Positions 31,240 to 40,181 are shown, counted from the stretch's first letter. The stretch is DNA of 52,721 nt from an uncultured Oscillospiraceae bacterium (GCA_900541975.1 UQLR01000016.1:1-52721); one strand, 5' to 3'. Numbers and translations are program-made. Notes: generated by a model from the letters alone, not told the origin.

Positions 31240-33306
31240 TTAAAGCGCCGGAATCATTTTGCTCAGGAATTTCTGGATCAGCAATACATCGTTTAACTCT
31301 GCCTTGCCGTTATGGTCGGTGTCCGCTGCGGCAAGCTGTAAATCATCAAGCTGTTCTACGCGCGCAATATATTTTTGCACGGCTAAAACATCCTGTAAAG
31401 TAATTTCTCCATCTGCATCTATATCCCCCATCTTACGCAGCGCCTGTGTTGCGGCATAAAGCGCATCTTTTTTGGCGTTCACTTCCGCCTGCTGCGCATC
31501 TTTATCCTGGTACACCGCCGCTGCTTCGCTGTAAGCCGCTTCAAAAGCTTCTACGGTGCTTTGCACATATCCCGTTGTAAGCCCCTGCTCCCTGACTGCA
31601 TCCGCCTTTGTGATAGCATCCAGCAAACCGGTTTTATCCACATCACCTGTAAACGGCTCTAAAGCCTCCCTTGCACCGTCCAACTCTGTTGCAGCGTCGT
31701 CCACCTGCTTCTGGGTCACGTTTGGCTGTGTATATATAAACGCTGCCCGGTCATACGCCTCTTCAAAGTCCTGCACGCTCTTTTGCGTATAGCCATCCAG
31801 TCCTTCTGCAATGGTCGCATCTGCCCGATCCAGCGCCGCTTTCAGCGCCGTCTTATTCACCTGCAAATCCAGCCCTTTTATAGCGGCTGTTAAATTCTGC
31901 TCGGCCTGGTCAATCTGCTGTTTTATGGAAAATACGTCCGCATATATCGCTGCAGCCGCGTCATAGGCCGCTTCAAATTTCTGAACGCTCTGCTCCGTAT
32001 ACTGGTCAAGACCCTCTGCTTTCACCTGCTCCGCCTGATCCAGCGCAGTTTTCAGCGCAGTTTTATTTGCATCATCCAAAGCGACAAACGTCACATCTGC
32101 GCGGCTGTCCGCATAAGCCTGTGCGGCGCTGCCCGTATAACCGTATACCGTCAGATGTGTAAACCCGCCAAATGCATTTGCGTCAATTTCCTCTGTCTGT
32201 CTGGGAATCAGCACTTTTTCAAGCGCATTGCACTCCCCAAATGCCACATATCCTATGCTGGCAAGCGTTTCGGGTACAATAACCCTTTTCAGCCCGCGCA
32301 TTTGAAAAAACGAATAGGAAATATCTGTAAGCCCTTTGCCCAGCACCAGCTCCTCAATGCCGTTGCAATCTTTAAAAATATAATTTCTGGTGGTCGTCAC
32401 ACTGTCAGGGATCACAACCGTTCCCTCCAGCGCGCAGTTTTCAAACGCCCGGTCGTCTATTTCCTCCAGCCCTTCGCTCAGCGTCACATCTTTAAGCGAA
32501 GTACAGTTTGCAAACATTTTTGCAGGAACCTTCCTGACGCCGCCGCCAATAGAAATCTTTTTCAGCGCCGTATTGACCTTGTCGGGCTCTTCACTGGTCG
32601 CTAAATTAAACGTAAACGCGTCCAGATTCTGTATACCGTCCCCTATGACGACCTCCTCCAGATTCACACATTCTTTAAAGGCCTCTGTCCCTACGCTTGT
32701 AATGCTGTCTGCAAGGACAAGCTTTTTCAGAGCGGTACAGCCTCTGAAAAAACGTGTGCCTATATATGTGCTCCCCTGTGCAAAAGTGGCTTCTTCCAGC
32801 GCAGAACAATTCATCATAACCTGTGACCCTGTGCTTGTAAGACCGCCGCCAAAATGGATCTTTTTCAATCCGGTACAGTTTAAAAAGGCGCCAAAGCCTA
32901 AAAATTCCACACTGTCCGGTATGGTAACCTCCTGCAGCTGCGTACATCCGGAAAAGGCATTCTGCCCAATATCCGTCAACGTATCCGGCAAAGAAACAGA
33001 CGTGATATCCATATTCTGAAACAGCATTGATTTCAGCCCCGTTACCACCAGCGGTTGCGGGCTATAAGGCATTGTCGATGGAATCACCACGTCTTTCTCT
33101 TTTCCATCATACTCTATAATAATACACTCTTCCGGGGATGCCGTTAAAGATGCGTATGAAAAGCCTGTTGTACTGTCTGTAAACACAACCCCATAGCTTG
33201 GATTATATTCTGCAGCAGACGCCGCTGGAGCCGAAGCTGCCGCCATAACTGCCGTGATAAGCAAAATACACAACAGCACAGATACCAGCCTTTTACATTT
33301 TTTCAT
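31240..33306 (-). CDS. Secreted leucine-rich-repeat, FIVAR and dockerin protein
   Basis: This secreted protein of 688 residues has four parts. The signal peptide ends near 31. BspA/LRR_5-type leucine-rich repeats cover ~45-390, with units such as TSVSLPDTLTDIGQNAFSGC and KVLIPRQTEEIDANAFGG. Three FIVAR-type repeats follow (~400-620), each with NKTALK- or DKTGLL-type starts and a SVQ-F-AAY motif. A C-terminal type I dockerin (~626-688) has loops DIDADGEITLQDVL and DTDHNGKAELNDVL. It has no enzyme domain, so it probably mediates adhesion or substrate contact within the dockerin system. Its dockerin resembles that of amylase 2 (both contain DDLQL/TDLQL-AAD segments). Confidence 0.92.
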   Translation of the reverse strand: MKKCKRLVSVLLCILLITAVMAAASAPAASAAEYNPSYGVVFTDSTTGFSYASLTASPEECIIIEYDGKEKDVVIPSTMPYSPQPLVVTGLKSMLFQNMDITSVSLPDTLTDIGQNAFSGCTQLQEVTIPDSVEFLGFGAFLNCTGLKKIHFGGGLTSTGSQVMMNCSALEEATFAQGSTYIGTRFFRGCTALKKLVLADSITSVGTEAFKECVNLEEVVIGDGIQNLDAFTFNLATSEEPDKVNTALKKISIGGGVRKVPAKMFANCTSLKDVTLSEGLEEIDDRAFENCALEGTVVIPDSVTTTRNYIFKDCNGIEELVLGKGLTDISYSFFQMRGLKRVIVPETLASIGYVAFGECNALEKVLIPRQTEEIDANAFGGFTHLTVYGYTGSAAQAYADSRADVTFVALDDANKTALKTALDQAEQVKAEGLDQYTEQSVQKFEAAYDAAAAIYADVFSIKQQIDQAEQNLTAAIKGLDLQVNKTALKAALDRADATIAEGLDGYTQKSVQDFEEAYDRAAFIYTQPNVTQKQVDDAATELDGAREALEPFTGDVDKTGLLDAITKADAVREQGLTTGYVQSTVEAFEAAYSEAAAVYQDKDAQQAEVNAKKDALYAATQALRKMGDIDADGEITLQDVLAVQKYIARVEQLDDLQLAAADTDHNGKAELNDVLLIQKFLSKMIPAL

Positions 33307-33407
33307 GCTTTATACCTCTCTTTTTTCTTTTTTCCATTTTTCTTCACTATATCATTTTTCTTAATAAAATTCAAGAGAAAACAGGTTTTTTATAAAAAAT
33401 ACACAAA

Positions 33408-33440
33408 CCCCCGCACAGTGTCTTTCGCTCTGTGCGGGGG
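33408..33440 (-). terminator. Terminator of the DHHW/MBOAT operon
   Basis: CCCCCGCACAG (33408-33418) pairs with CTGTGCGGGGG (33430-33440). On the minus strand it is followed by TTTGTGTATTTTTT. It ends the operon 18 bases after the DHHW gene. Confidence 0.88.
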
Positions 33441-33457
33441 GATCTGCTTTTCTCTTT

Positions 33458-34600
33458 TTACTGTAAATATACAAGATCCGTATCTGTACTAATATTATCA
33501 AGCCCGTACAGCATCAATACCTGGTCTATTCCTTCCTGCTCCATCAGCTCAGAGACCGGAAGCTTATAATAACGCATATCGACCATCACTATTTCGCTGT
33601 AATGGTTTGTCAAAAACGGAACCATACAATGTGCAAACGAGTCCTTAATCAACAAAAGCTTCGGGCCATCGCTGTTTTTATTTTGAATCCGCACCAGGCT
33701 GTGATTGCCATCCAGAAAAACCGGATATTTGTCGTCTTCCTGCAAATGACGCAAAAAGAACATACTTTTATACTCTTCTGTGCTCTTTCCCTCCTGGATT
33801 GTCACATGCACATTTTCCTCATTTGCCTTGTTGCGCCACAGCTCTATATCATCGGGTGGCGTCAGCCACAGTGCGCTGGTCGAATACGTGGTCCCGTAAA
33901 AATTCTCAAACGTTTCTTTTTCAAAGCTGCTTTCAGGCGCGGGTGTGATCCCCTGCGCGGCGCAATAAGCCGTATAAGCAAGGTACGCACCCTGCGTGGT
34001 CCAGTGATGGTCCGTTCTGTAATAAAGCTGCTTTTCCTGCGCGTTGCCCTTAAACAGCTGTTTAATATTTATAAAATTCAGCTCGCCCTTGTTCTTTTCA
34101 ATTATATCAAAATATGCATCGTCCAAATAATTGTCGTGTACGCGTGGAAGCTTATCCTCCATAATATAGCCCACGCTGGGTACAATCAGCAAAGATGCGT
34201 CTGCATTCGTATCGGCCGCAAATGTTGCAAGGGTTTGAATATTGCTTTCCAGCCGATTATCTGTATCTACCGGTACATTGATTAAATAATTGTCTGCACA
34301 CGCATACACCCCATTGGAACCATTTCTCCCGCAAACCAAATCATAATACGCGTTGAGGCCTACAAAAAAGTTGCGCCCCGCTGTATGGTCTGACAAAAAT
34401 GTTTCAAACTCTGTCCCAAATTTGCCGCTGAGCAGCGTATCTGCATTAAATTCAGGAAACGTTGACAAATAACGTTTTTCATTGGAAGAATAGCTTTGCT
34501 TGGGCAAGAACAGGAACAAAAGCCCCATGGCAAAAATAAACACGCAAAAAACGACCGCAGGCATATATTTTTTTATATTTCGTAAATTCACTGCCTTCAC
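33458..34600 (-). CDS. DHHW-family protein (AlgX/AlgJ-like acetylation partner)
   Basis: This 380-residue protein has one N-terminal membrane helix (about 12-32) and an extracytoplasmic domain with the family motif TDHHWTTQGAYLAY (about 197-210). The DHHW family is related to the SGNH-like AlgX/AlgJ proteins, which move acetyl groups to exported polysaccharides together with a MBOAT acyltransferase. The upstream MBOAT gene, 27 bases away, fits this pairing, so the two probably acetylate a surface glycan or teichoic acid. The His and Asp in the motif are likely catalytic. No glycan synthesis genes are visible in the window. Confidence 0.9.
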   Translation of the reverse strand: MKAVNLRNIKKYMPAVVFCVFIFAMGLLFLFLPKQSYSSNEKRYLSTFPEFNADTLLSGKFGTEFETFLSDHTAGRNFFVGLNAYYDLVCGRNGSNGVYACADNYLINVPVDTDNRLESNIQTLATFAADTNADASLLIVPSVGYIMEDKLPRVHDNYLDDAYFDIIEKNKGELNFINIKQLFKGNAQEKQLYYRTDHHWTTQGAYLAYTAYCAAQGITPAPESSFEKETFENFYGTTYSTSALWLTPPDDIELWRNKANEENVHVTIQEGKSTEEYKSMFFLRHLQEDDKYPVFLDGNHSLVRIQNKNSDGPKLLLIKDSFAHCMVPFLTNHYSEIVMVDMRYYKLPVSELMEQEGIDQVLMLYGLDNISTDTDLVYLQ

Positions 34601-34627
34601 CTCTTCATCCTTCTGCGTTAAACAATT

Positions 34628-36022
34628 TTAAAAACGGAAATAAATAAACGGATTATAGCTCTGGCTGACCAGTGTTGCCGTACAGATTAAAAGCGCCACA
34701 GCGCAAAGCGTGGTTTCAGGGATCCAACACCAGTTGCGGTATTTAATCTTTTCATAAAGCTTATATGCAAGCGGCGTGCTTGCCAAGACGGCCGCCGCAA
34801 GTAAAGGCAGGTAGGACCACACAAGAACAAGTGCTTCTTGCCCGATCACCCCGCCAGCCGGGTTAAACAGGTCGGTAAAAAACTGGCCCATTGCCTGCAT
34901 ATCCTCAAAATAAAAAATCACCCAGCCTATAACAATCAGAAACAGCGAATAAATATGCTGCAGTGCCGCCGGCAACTTTTGCAAATATTTCATTAAAAAC
35001 AGCTTTTCTATGATCAGGATTACGCCAAAATAAAGCCCCCACAAAATAAAATTCACGCTTGCTCCATGCCATAACCCTGTTAAAAACCACACAATCAAAA
35101 GATTTATGATCATCCGCCTGGTTCCTTTACGATTACCGCCCAATGGTATATAGACGTATTCGCGGAACCACGTTCCCAGCGAAATATGCCATCTGCGCCA
35201 AAATTCCGTGATGGTTTTTGAAATATACGGATAATCAAAGTTTTTCAAAAATTCAAAACCGAACATATTCCCAAGGCCTCTGGCCATGTCGGAATAACCG
35301 CTGAAATCAAAATAAATCTGAAACGCATAAGCACATATGCCTATCCAACTGCCCAGCACACCGTTTTCCTGGCTGGTCCCGCGCAATTGGTCCCACAAAA
35401 GCCCCATCTGGTTAGCAAGCAAAACCTTTTTTGCAAGGCCAACCATAAAAAGCTTTACGCCGTTTGTAAAATCCGCAAGGGTTTCCTTCCGGTGATCAAG
35501 CTGCTCAGCTACATCCTTGTAACGGACAATCGGCCCTGCGATCAGCTGCGGGAAAAGCGTTACATATGTACCGAACGCAATAATATTTTTCTGTACCGGC
35601 GCGTCGCCTCTGTATACGTCTATCGAATAAGACATCGTTTGGAAGGTATAAAACGAAATCCCTATCGGAAGCGGTATCTCAAGCGGCGCAATATCTAAAA
35701 ACGGCAGAACATTGAGCGTTTCTGTCAAAAAGCCTGCGTATTTAAAAAAGCCAAGCAGGCCCAGGTTGATTACAACAGCAGAAACCAAAAAACGCTTTGC
35801 AACCTTTTTATCTTGCCTGTATTTATTTATAAAATAGCCGTGCGTATAATCCACCAGTGTGGAAAACAGCATTAAGAGCACAAATACCGGCTCGCCCCAC
35901 CCGTAAAAAATCAGATTTACTACAAACAAAAACAGATTCCGGTACCGGCACGGCGTAACATAATAAATCAATATAACAGCCGGCAGGTATAAAAACAAAA
36001 ACAGAAGGCTTGAAAAAACCAT
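34628..36022 (-). CDS. MBOAT-family O-acyltransferase (AlgI/DltB-like)
   Basis: This polytopic membrane protein has 464 residues and about ten helices. Family landmarks are TEFWRRWHISLGTWFREYVYIP (split here as WRRWHISLGTWFREY, near 295) and the catalytic-His segment FLTGLWHGASVNFILWGLYFG (WHG near 332). It probably passes an acyl group across the membrane to the DHHW partner, as AlgI does with AlgX/J. ATG 36022 has a near-perfect AAAGGAGGGG site; the frame is open further upstream (to 36166) only because it crosses the untranslated leader. The 200-base leader has a terminator-like hairpin just before the ribosome site. Confidence 0.93.
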   Translation of the reverse strand: MVFSSLLFLFLYLPAVILIYYVTPCRYRNLFLFVVNLIFYGWGEPVFVLLMLFSTLVDYTHGYFINKYRQDKKVAKRFLVSAVVINLGLLGFFKYAGFLTETLNVLPFLDIAPLEIPLPIGISFYTFQTMSYSIDVYRGDAPVQKNIIAFGTYVTLFPQLIAGPIVRYKDVAEQLDHRKETLADFTNGVKLFMVGLAKKVLLANQMGLLWDQLRGTSQENGVLGSWIGICAYAFQIYFDFSGYSDMARGLGNMFGFEFLKNFDYPYISKTITEFWRRWHISLGTWFREYVYIPLGGNRKGTRRMIINLLIVWFLTGLWHGASVNFILWGLYFGVILIIEKLFLMKYLQKLPAALQHIYSLFLIVIGWVIFYFEDMQAMGQFFTDLFNPAGGVIGQEALVLVWSYLPLLAAAVLASTPLAYKLYEKIKYRNWCWIPETTLCAVALLICTATLVSQSYNPFIYFRF

Positions 36023-36242
36023 ATTCCCCCTCCTTTTAATTTCAACATAAAAAAGGCCGTACAAAAAGCAGGCCTTTTCTGCTTGCAGCCGTACAAACCA
36101 TATAACAAGGAAGCAGCATCGGAAAGTTCTGATACGGCATGGTACAATCCATTGCCCCGCAAACACATGCTGTCTACCATATTACACAATTTCTGCCGGT
36201 CTGTAAAGCAAAAAACGCCCGCAGCACACATTTTTTATTGTA
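36023..36242 (-). promoter_or_regulatory. Possible attenuated leader of the MBOAT/DHHW operon
   Basis: A -10-like TACAAT lies at 36237-36242, without a convincing -35. In the ~200-base leader, CAGCAT (minus strand, 36172-36167) can pair with ATGCTG (36119-36114), enclosing a bulged hairpin GGCAATGG/CCATGCC (36156-36136). Near the gene, AAAAGGCC (36078-36071) pairs with GGCCTTTT (36058-36051) and is followed by T-run 36054-36049, a terminator-like element 27 bases before the start codon. An alternative stem AAGCAG/CTGCTT (36084-36079 with 36071-36066) is mutually exclusive with it. I do not recognise a known riboswitch class. Confidence 0.4.
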
Positions 36243-36246
36243 CAAT

Positions 36247-36354
36247 TTATTTTTTAAAATAAGCGTTGTAGATATTGGTCATGCCTTCCGTATTTTTTAA
36301 AAGAAACACGCATACAGTATTGCCGCTTGTCTGTACTTTTCACTTTTTCGGCAT
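36247..36354 (-). pseudogene. Decayed C-terminal copy of the DUF4358 lipoprotein gene
   Basis: Read in frame on the minus strand, this stretch gives MPKK, a TGA stop at 36340-36342, then KVQTSGNTVCVFLLKNTEG and MTNIYNAYFKK before TAA at 36247. The intact neighbour ends MKKCEVKTDGNYVRMILAES and AQEMAEVYNSYF. The match (KK-x-x-V-x-T-x-GN-x-V, then M-x-x-I/V-YN-x-YF) is clear over about 35 codons and the TGA replaces the Cys codon. Farther upstream no similarity remains. The gap 36355-36493 holds nothing else that I can support. Confidence 0.72.
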
Positions 36355-36493
36355 ATTATATGTACAGACCAGACAAACCGCTTTCTGTAAAACTGTGTTC
36401 AGCCTGATACTTCTCACTTAATTTTGGCCTGACCACTGCCTTTGCTCCTTTGACTCAATCTTCCGGTCAAATACATATGCAAGAAAGCTTTCC

Positions 36494-36955
36494 TTAAAAG
36501 TAAGAATTATAAACCTCCGCCATCTCCTGCGCGCTTTCTGCAAGAATCATACGAACATAATTGCCGTCTGTCTTAACCTCGCATTTTTTCATAATTTCAT
36601 AATTTTCCGGGCTATAGCTTGCAATTTCCTTGGATCTGGAATCATACCGCGCCTGCAGCTTTTCCTCCACTCTTGCCGCCGCTTCGGCGTCTTTTGCCTG
36701 TACAAGCACAATTTCATCCAGACCAGACGTGTCAATCTCCGCTGCAAAGCTCACTACGTCGTTTGTGTCAATGGAATAATATTTATTCAAATCATTTACA
36801 TCCGTTATTTCCTTCATATTATCCGAAAGGTCAAAATCGCTGTTAAATTTTCCAAGGATCTCTTTCAGATCCACATCTTTTGCGGATGTATCCGAACAAC
36901 CTGCAACCAAAACCAGGCAAAATGCCGCCAGCAAAACCGCCAAAATTTTTCTCAT
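36494..36955 (-). CDS. DUF4358 lipoprotein
   Basis: This 153-residue lipoprotein has the signal MRKILAVLLAAFCLVLVAGCS, with lipobox VAGC, anchoring it on the outer face of the membrane. The mature part has the DUF4358 pattern: MKEITDVNDLNKYYSID, a DEIVLVQAKDAEAAARVEEKL segment (shortened), and YVRMILAESAQEM followed by a YNSYF end. ATG 36955 is preferred over 36976 because the signal peptide begins there; GGAGG lies ten bases before. DUF4358 lipoproteins often sit beside MBOAT/DHHW genes in Clostridia, and this order is repeated here. The function is not established. Confidence 0.87.
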   Translation of the reverse strand: MRKILAVLLAAFCLVLVAGCSDTSAKDVDLKEILGKFNSDFDLSDNMKEITDVNDLNKYYSIDTNDVVSFAAEIDTSGLDEIVLVQAKDAEAAARVEEKLQARYDSRSKEIASYSPENYEIMKKCEVKTDGNYVRMILAESAQEMAEVYNSYF

Positions 36956-37062
36956 TTTCTCATTACCTCCGATCATTTCTCGCTGCTTTTGATAAAAAAT
37001 AACAGCGATTTCATTTTAAACGCTCACAAAATTAAAGTCAATATCCTTACAAGATTAATCCT

Positions 37063-38076
37063 TTACAATCCTGTTACTGTTGTCTCTTTTTTGTGCCGGC
37101 TTTGCTGCGCGTCCTCCAGGGAAAAATCCCCATCCCTGTAAAATTCCTTTGTTGCTGCAACGCGGTACACAGCACTTTGGTGTTTTTGCAAAAGCTTTGT
37201 AATTGCATACATATCAATCCATATCTCATTTGGGCCTTCTTTCTGGCTCTCGTCAAAAATCAACTGCATTCCATAATGCAAATGGCTTGTTTCAATTCCA
37301 TTGGTATTTTCTGTTGCGCTATACCCCGTCCTGCCCACATAGCCGATTACATCACCCGCATTGACCGTCTTTCCTTCACACAGATCGGGGTGAAATGGGC
37401 GGTTTTGGCGTAAATGCGCATAATAGTAATACCGCTTGCCGTCAAAACTGCGGATTCCAATTCTCCATCCTCCATACTGGTTCCAGCCCATAATTTCCAC
37501 AACGCCGGATTCCACAGCAATCACCGGCGTACCGGTTGCCGCCATTAAGTCGTGCCCCAAATGGCGGCGCTTATAGCCGTAACTGCGGCTTGCCCCAAAA
37601 TCATCAAAATGGGAAAAGGGAAACGTCTTTGCAATTGGGGAATATACTTTCAGCCCATATTTTTCCTCCCATTGCCCATCCTTTTCCGTTTTTTCTCTGT
37701 ACGTTCCCAAAAAACCATCCAATACAGCCCCATAGGCTTCCCTGTAATAAGCAAAATACGACATATCCCTCGTAATATCCTCCATTTTTTCTCCGCTTTG
37801 CAGCCTTTGCACCACATCGTTGAGGTCAGCCGCCTTATAACGCTTAAAGTCTCCTCCGTATTTTGCTCCCAAATAAGCAAGCACGTCAATCCAGTTGACC
37901 TTTATTTCCTGTTCCTGCGACGCTATGTCTGCGTTCATTGCGCTCTCCAGTGCATCATAGCATACGTTAAATTCCACATATTTTATATAATCCTCCTCTT
38001 TGGAAGCCCCAACCAGCACCAGGCATACCGCCGTACACAGAATAACGGCCAAGCATACGCAAACCGCTTTTTTCAC
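37063..38076 (-). CDS. M23-family metallopeptidase (LytM domain), membrane anchored
   Basis: This 337-residue protein has a signal/anchor segment at 1-25, a helical middle region (~30-150), and a C-terminal LytM domain. The zinc ligands are visible: HLGHDLMAATGTPV (HxxxD near 175) and SHLHYGMQL (HxH near 266), as is the GDVIGYVGRTGYS motif. Such enzymes cut peptide cross-links in peptidoglycan or act as non-catalytic scaffolds like SpoIIQ; here the ligands are intact, so activity is likely. It lies upstream of the DUF4358 gene in the same direction, with about 108 bases between, and divergently from the ComEA-like gene. Confidence 0.92.
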   Translation of the reverse strand: MKKAVCVCLAVILCTAVCLVLVGASKEEDYIKYVEFNVCYDALESAMNADIASQEQEIKVNWIDVLAYLGAKYGGDFKRYKAADLNDVVQRLQSGEKMEDITRDMSYFAYYREAYGAVLDGFLGTYREKTEKDGQWEEKYGLKVYSPIAKTFPFSHFDDFGASRSYGYKRRHLGHDLMAATGTPVIAVESGVVEIMGWNQYGGWRIGIRSFDGKRYYYYAHLRQNRPFHPDLCEGKTVNAGDVIGYVGRTGYSATENTNGIETSHLHYGMQLIFDESQKEGPNEIWIDMYAITKLLQKHQSAVYRVAATKEFYRDGDFSLEDAQQSRHKKETTVTGL

Positions 38077-38330
38077 TGTATCACCGCCGTCTTATAAAAT
38101 TGCACGTATCTATTTTCCTTAATGTATATGTTTGCCTCTGTAGATCCATGCGTTCTTTTTTGTATCGTTTTGCTCTGCGTCTTTTATCTTTTTTGTTCTT
38201 ATTACGTTTTTGTAGCAAACGGCCTTAAAATGCGCTATAATAAAAACAGACAAATTTTGCAGACGGTAAGAAACGCCCGCTGCATAAAAGCAAACTTTCC
38301 AATCGCCATATATAGAAAGGGTGCGCCCGC

Positions 38331-38741
38331 TTGAAAGAAAAATTGCCGCATACGCTTATTCTGGTTGCCGTTGCTTTGGTTGCCTGTGCAGTCATTACCG
38401 GCTATAACGCCTTTTACGTCCCGCCGACAAGCCTGCCGCAGGTAATTTATACCCAACAGGGAACCGTTCCTTCCGGCGCTCTGGAAAGCGGAACGGAGCC
38501 TGCACGGCAATCCTCCACACAGGCGCAAACTCAGCCCAATGTTGCACTTTACAAGATCAATATTAATACAGCAGACGAACAAAAACTGCAGGAACTGGAA
38601 GGCATCGGCCCCGTGTTGGCGCGCCGTATTGTGGAGTATCGAGAGCAAAACGGCAGCTTTCAGCAGCTGGAAGAATTAAAAAATGTAAAAGGAATTGGGG
38701 ATTCTGTTTTTGCCGGCCTGGAACATGATATTACCATCTGA
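38331..38741 (+). CDS. ComEA-like helix-hairpin-helix protein
   Basis: This 136-residue protein has an N-terminal membrane anchor (about 8-26), a Ser/Gln/Thr-rich linker, and a C-terminal double helix-hairpin-helix (KININTADEQKLQELEGIG, then VLARRIVEYREQNGSF and NVKGIGDSVF). This is the DNA-binding domain of ComEA, which captures DNA outside the membrane for uptake. The usual SLBB domain of full-length ComEA is missing. The start is TTG with GAAAGGG nine bases upstream. A MATE exporter gene follows after 15 bases. A role in competence would need the other com genes, none of which are here. Confidence 0.88.
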   Translation: MKEKLPHTLILVAVALVACAVITGYNAFYVPPTSLPQVIYTQQGTVPSGALESGTEPARQSSTQAQTQPNVALYKININTADEQKLQELEGIGPVLARRIVEYREQNGSFQQLEELKNVKGIGDSVFAGLEHDITI

Positions 38742-38756
38742 AGAAGGGATTCATTT

Positions 38757-40157
38757 ATGAAAACAACCAAGCAAAACGACCTGGGCCATGCAAAAATTGG
38801 CAGGCTGATCCTCAGCATGTCGCTGCCCTCTATTGCCGCACAAATTATCAATGTTTTATACAATGTGGTGGACCGGATGTACATAGGCCATTTAGAAACA
38901 GGGGGCGACCTTTCGCTTGCAGGCGTTGGGATCACCTTCCCTATTATTATGATTATTTCCGCCTTCAGTGCACTCGTCGGGATGGGCGGTGCGCCGCGTG
39001 CAGCAATGAAAATGGGCAAAAACGACCACACGGGTGCAGAAAAAATTTTGGGTAACTGCTTTTGTACGCTGTTGGTGCTCTCTGTTGCCATCACAGCTGT
39101 TATCCTGCTGTTTAAGGAAAATATCCTCTATGCGTTCGGCGCAAACCATGAAACCATTCTGCCTGCACTGGATTATATTACAATTTACGCAATCGGCACC
39201 ATATTTGTACAGGTTGTACTGGGGCTGAATATGTTTATATCTGCACAGGGCTTTGCAAAAACCAGCATGCTTACAACTGTAATCGGCGCCGTTTTGAATA
39301 TTGTGCTCGATCCCATTTTTATGTTTACATGGAACATGGGCGTCAAGGGCGCCGCACTTGCCACCATTCTTTCTCAGGCTGTTTCTGCCATATGGGTGCT
39401 GCGCTTCCTCACCGGTAAAAAAACATTGCTCAAGATCCGAAAACAACACCTGCGTTTAAAGCCGTCGGTTATCCTCCCCGTCCTTGCCCTGGGCGTTTCC
39501 CCCTTTATTATGCAGGCAACTGAAAGTGTGATTACCATCTGCTTTAATATCTCTCTTGCCAAATATGGAGGAAATCTTGCAGTCAGTGCTATGGCCATTT
39601 TGTCAAGCGTCATGCAGTTTACTTTCCTGCCGCTTATGGGACTGACGCAAGGCGCGCAGCCGATCATCAGCTTTAATTACGGCGCACGCAACGCCGACCG
39701 CGTAAAAAAAGCCTTTCGCCTCCTTCTGATTATGGCGCTTTCCTTCTCTACGCTCTTTTGGGCGGTTATTATGCTTTTTCCTAATATTTTTATAGGGATG
39801 TTCAGCGACAGTGAAAATCTAACGCAAATGACTGCCTGGGCATTGCGCATCTACATGAGCGCTTCTTTGGTATTAGGCGCGCAGACAGCTTGCCAGCAGA
39901 CCTTTATCGCGCTTGGTAAAGCAGGCGTATCTGTTTTCCTCGCCGTTTTGAGGAAAATCCTGCTTTTGATCCCGTTGATTTTTATTTTACCGCTTATTTT
40001 CACAGCTGATCAGGTCTTTGCCGTGTTTTTGGCAGAACCGGTGGCAGACGTGCTTGCAACTTTAACAACTGTTCTCTTATTTGCTGCACGGTTTAAAAAG
40101 ATTCTGCAAACCATTCCTTCCGGCAAGCTGCCACAGCCTGCGAACAAGCCTGTATAA
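38757..40157 (+). CDS. MATE-family efflux transporter
   Basis: This 466-residue inner-membrane protein has twelve predicted helices in two homologous halves, the size and pattern of a MATE exporter. It starts after a short cytoplasmic lead with GRLILSMSLPSIAAQIINVLYN, shows the repeated PIFMFTWNMGVKGAALATI segment, and the second-half GLTQGAQPIISFNYGA motif. Such proteins use Na+ or H+ gradients to expel cationic drugs or metabolites. It probably shares a transcript with the ComEA-like gene 15 bases upstream. Confidence 0.94.
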   Translation: MKTTKQNDLGHAKIGRLILSMSLPSIAAQIINVLYNVVDRMYIGHLETGGDLSLAGVGITFPIIMIISAFSALVGMGGAPRAAMKMGKNDHTGAEKILGNCFCTLLVLSVAITAVILLFKENILYAFGANHETILPALDYITIYAIGTIFVQVVLGLNMFISAQGFAKTSMLTTVIGAVLNIVLDPIFMFTWNMGVKGAALATILSQAVSAIWVLRFLTGKKTLLKIRKQHLRLKPSVILPVLALGVSPFIMQATESVITICFNISLAKYGGNLAVSAMAILSSVMQFTFLPLMGLTQGAQPIISFNYGARNADRVKKAFRLLLIMALSFSTLFWAVIMLFPNIFIGMFSDSENLTQMTAWALRIYMSASLVLGAQTACQQTFIALGKAGVSVFLAVLRKILLLIPLIFILPLIFTADQVFAVFLAEPVADVLATLTTVLLFAARFKKILQTIPSGKLPQPANKPV

Positions 40158-40181
40158 TTTAATTTTACTTTTTCATATAAG

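Noticed and set aside
36023..36242. Known riboswitch class (c-di-GMP, T-box) in the MBOAT leader
   Set aside because: I looked for the c-di-GMP-I GNRA/receptor pattern and the T-box TGGNACCGCG motif; neither is present, so the leader is reported only as unassigned structure.
38122..38334. A 70-residue open frame with one hydrophobic segment whose stop overlaps the ComEA-like TTG start
   Set aside because: The overlap looks like translational coupling, but there is no ribosome site before its ATG and a good TATAAT box lies inside the frame, which suggests that this is untranslated promoter DNA between divergent genes.
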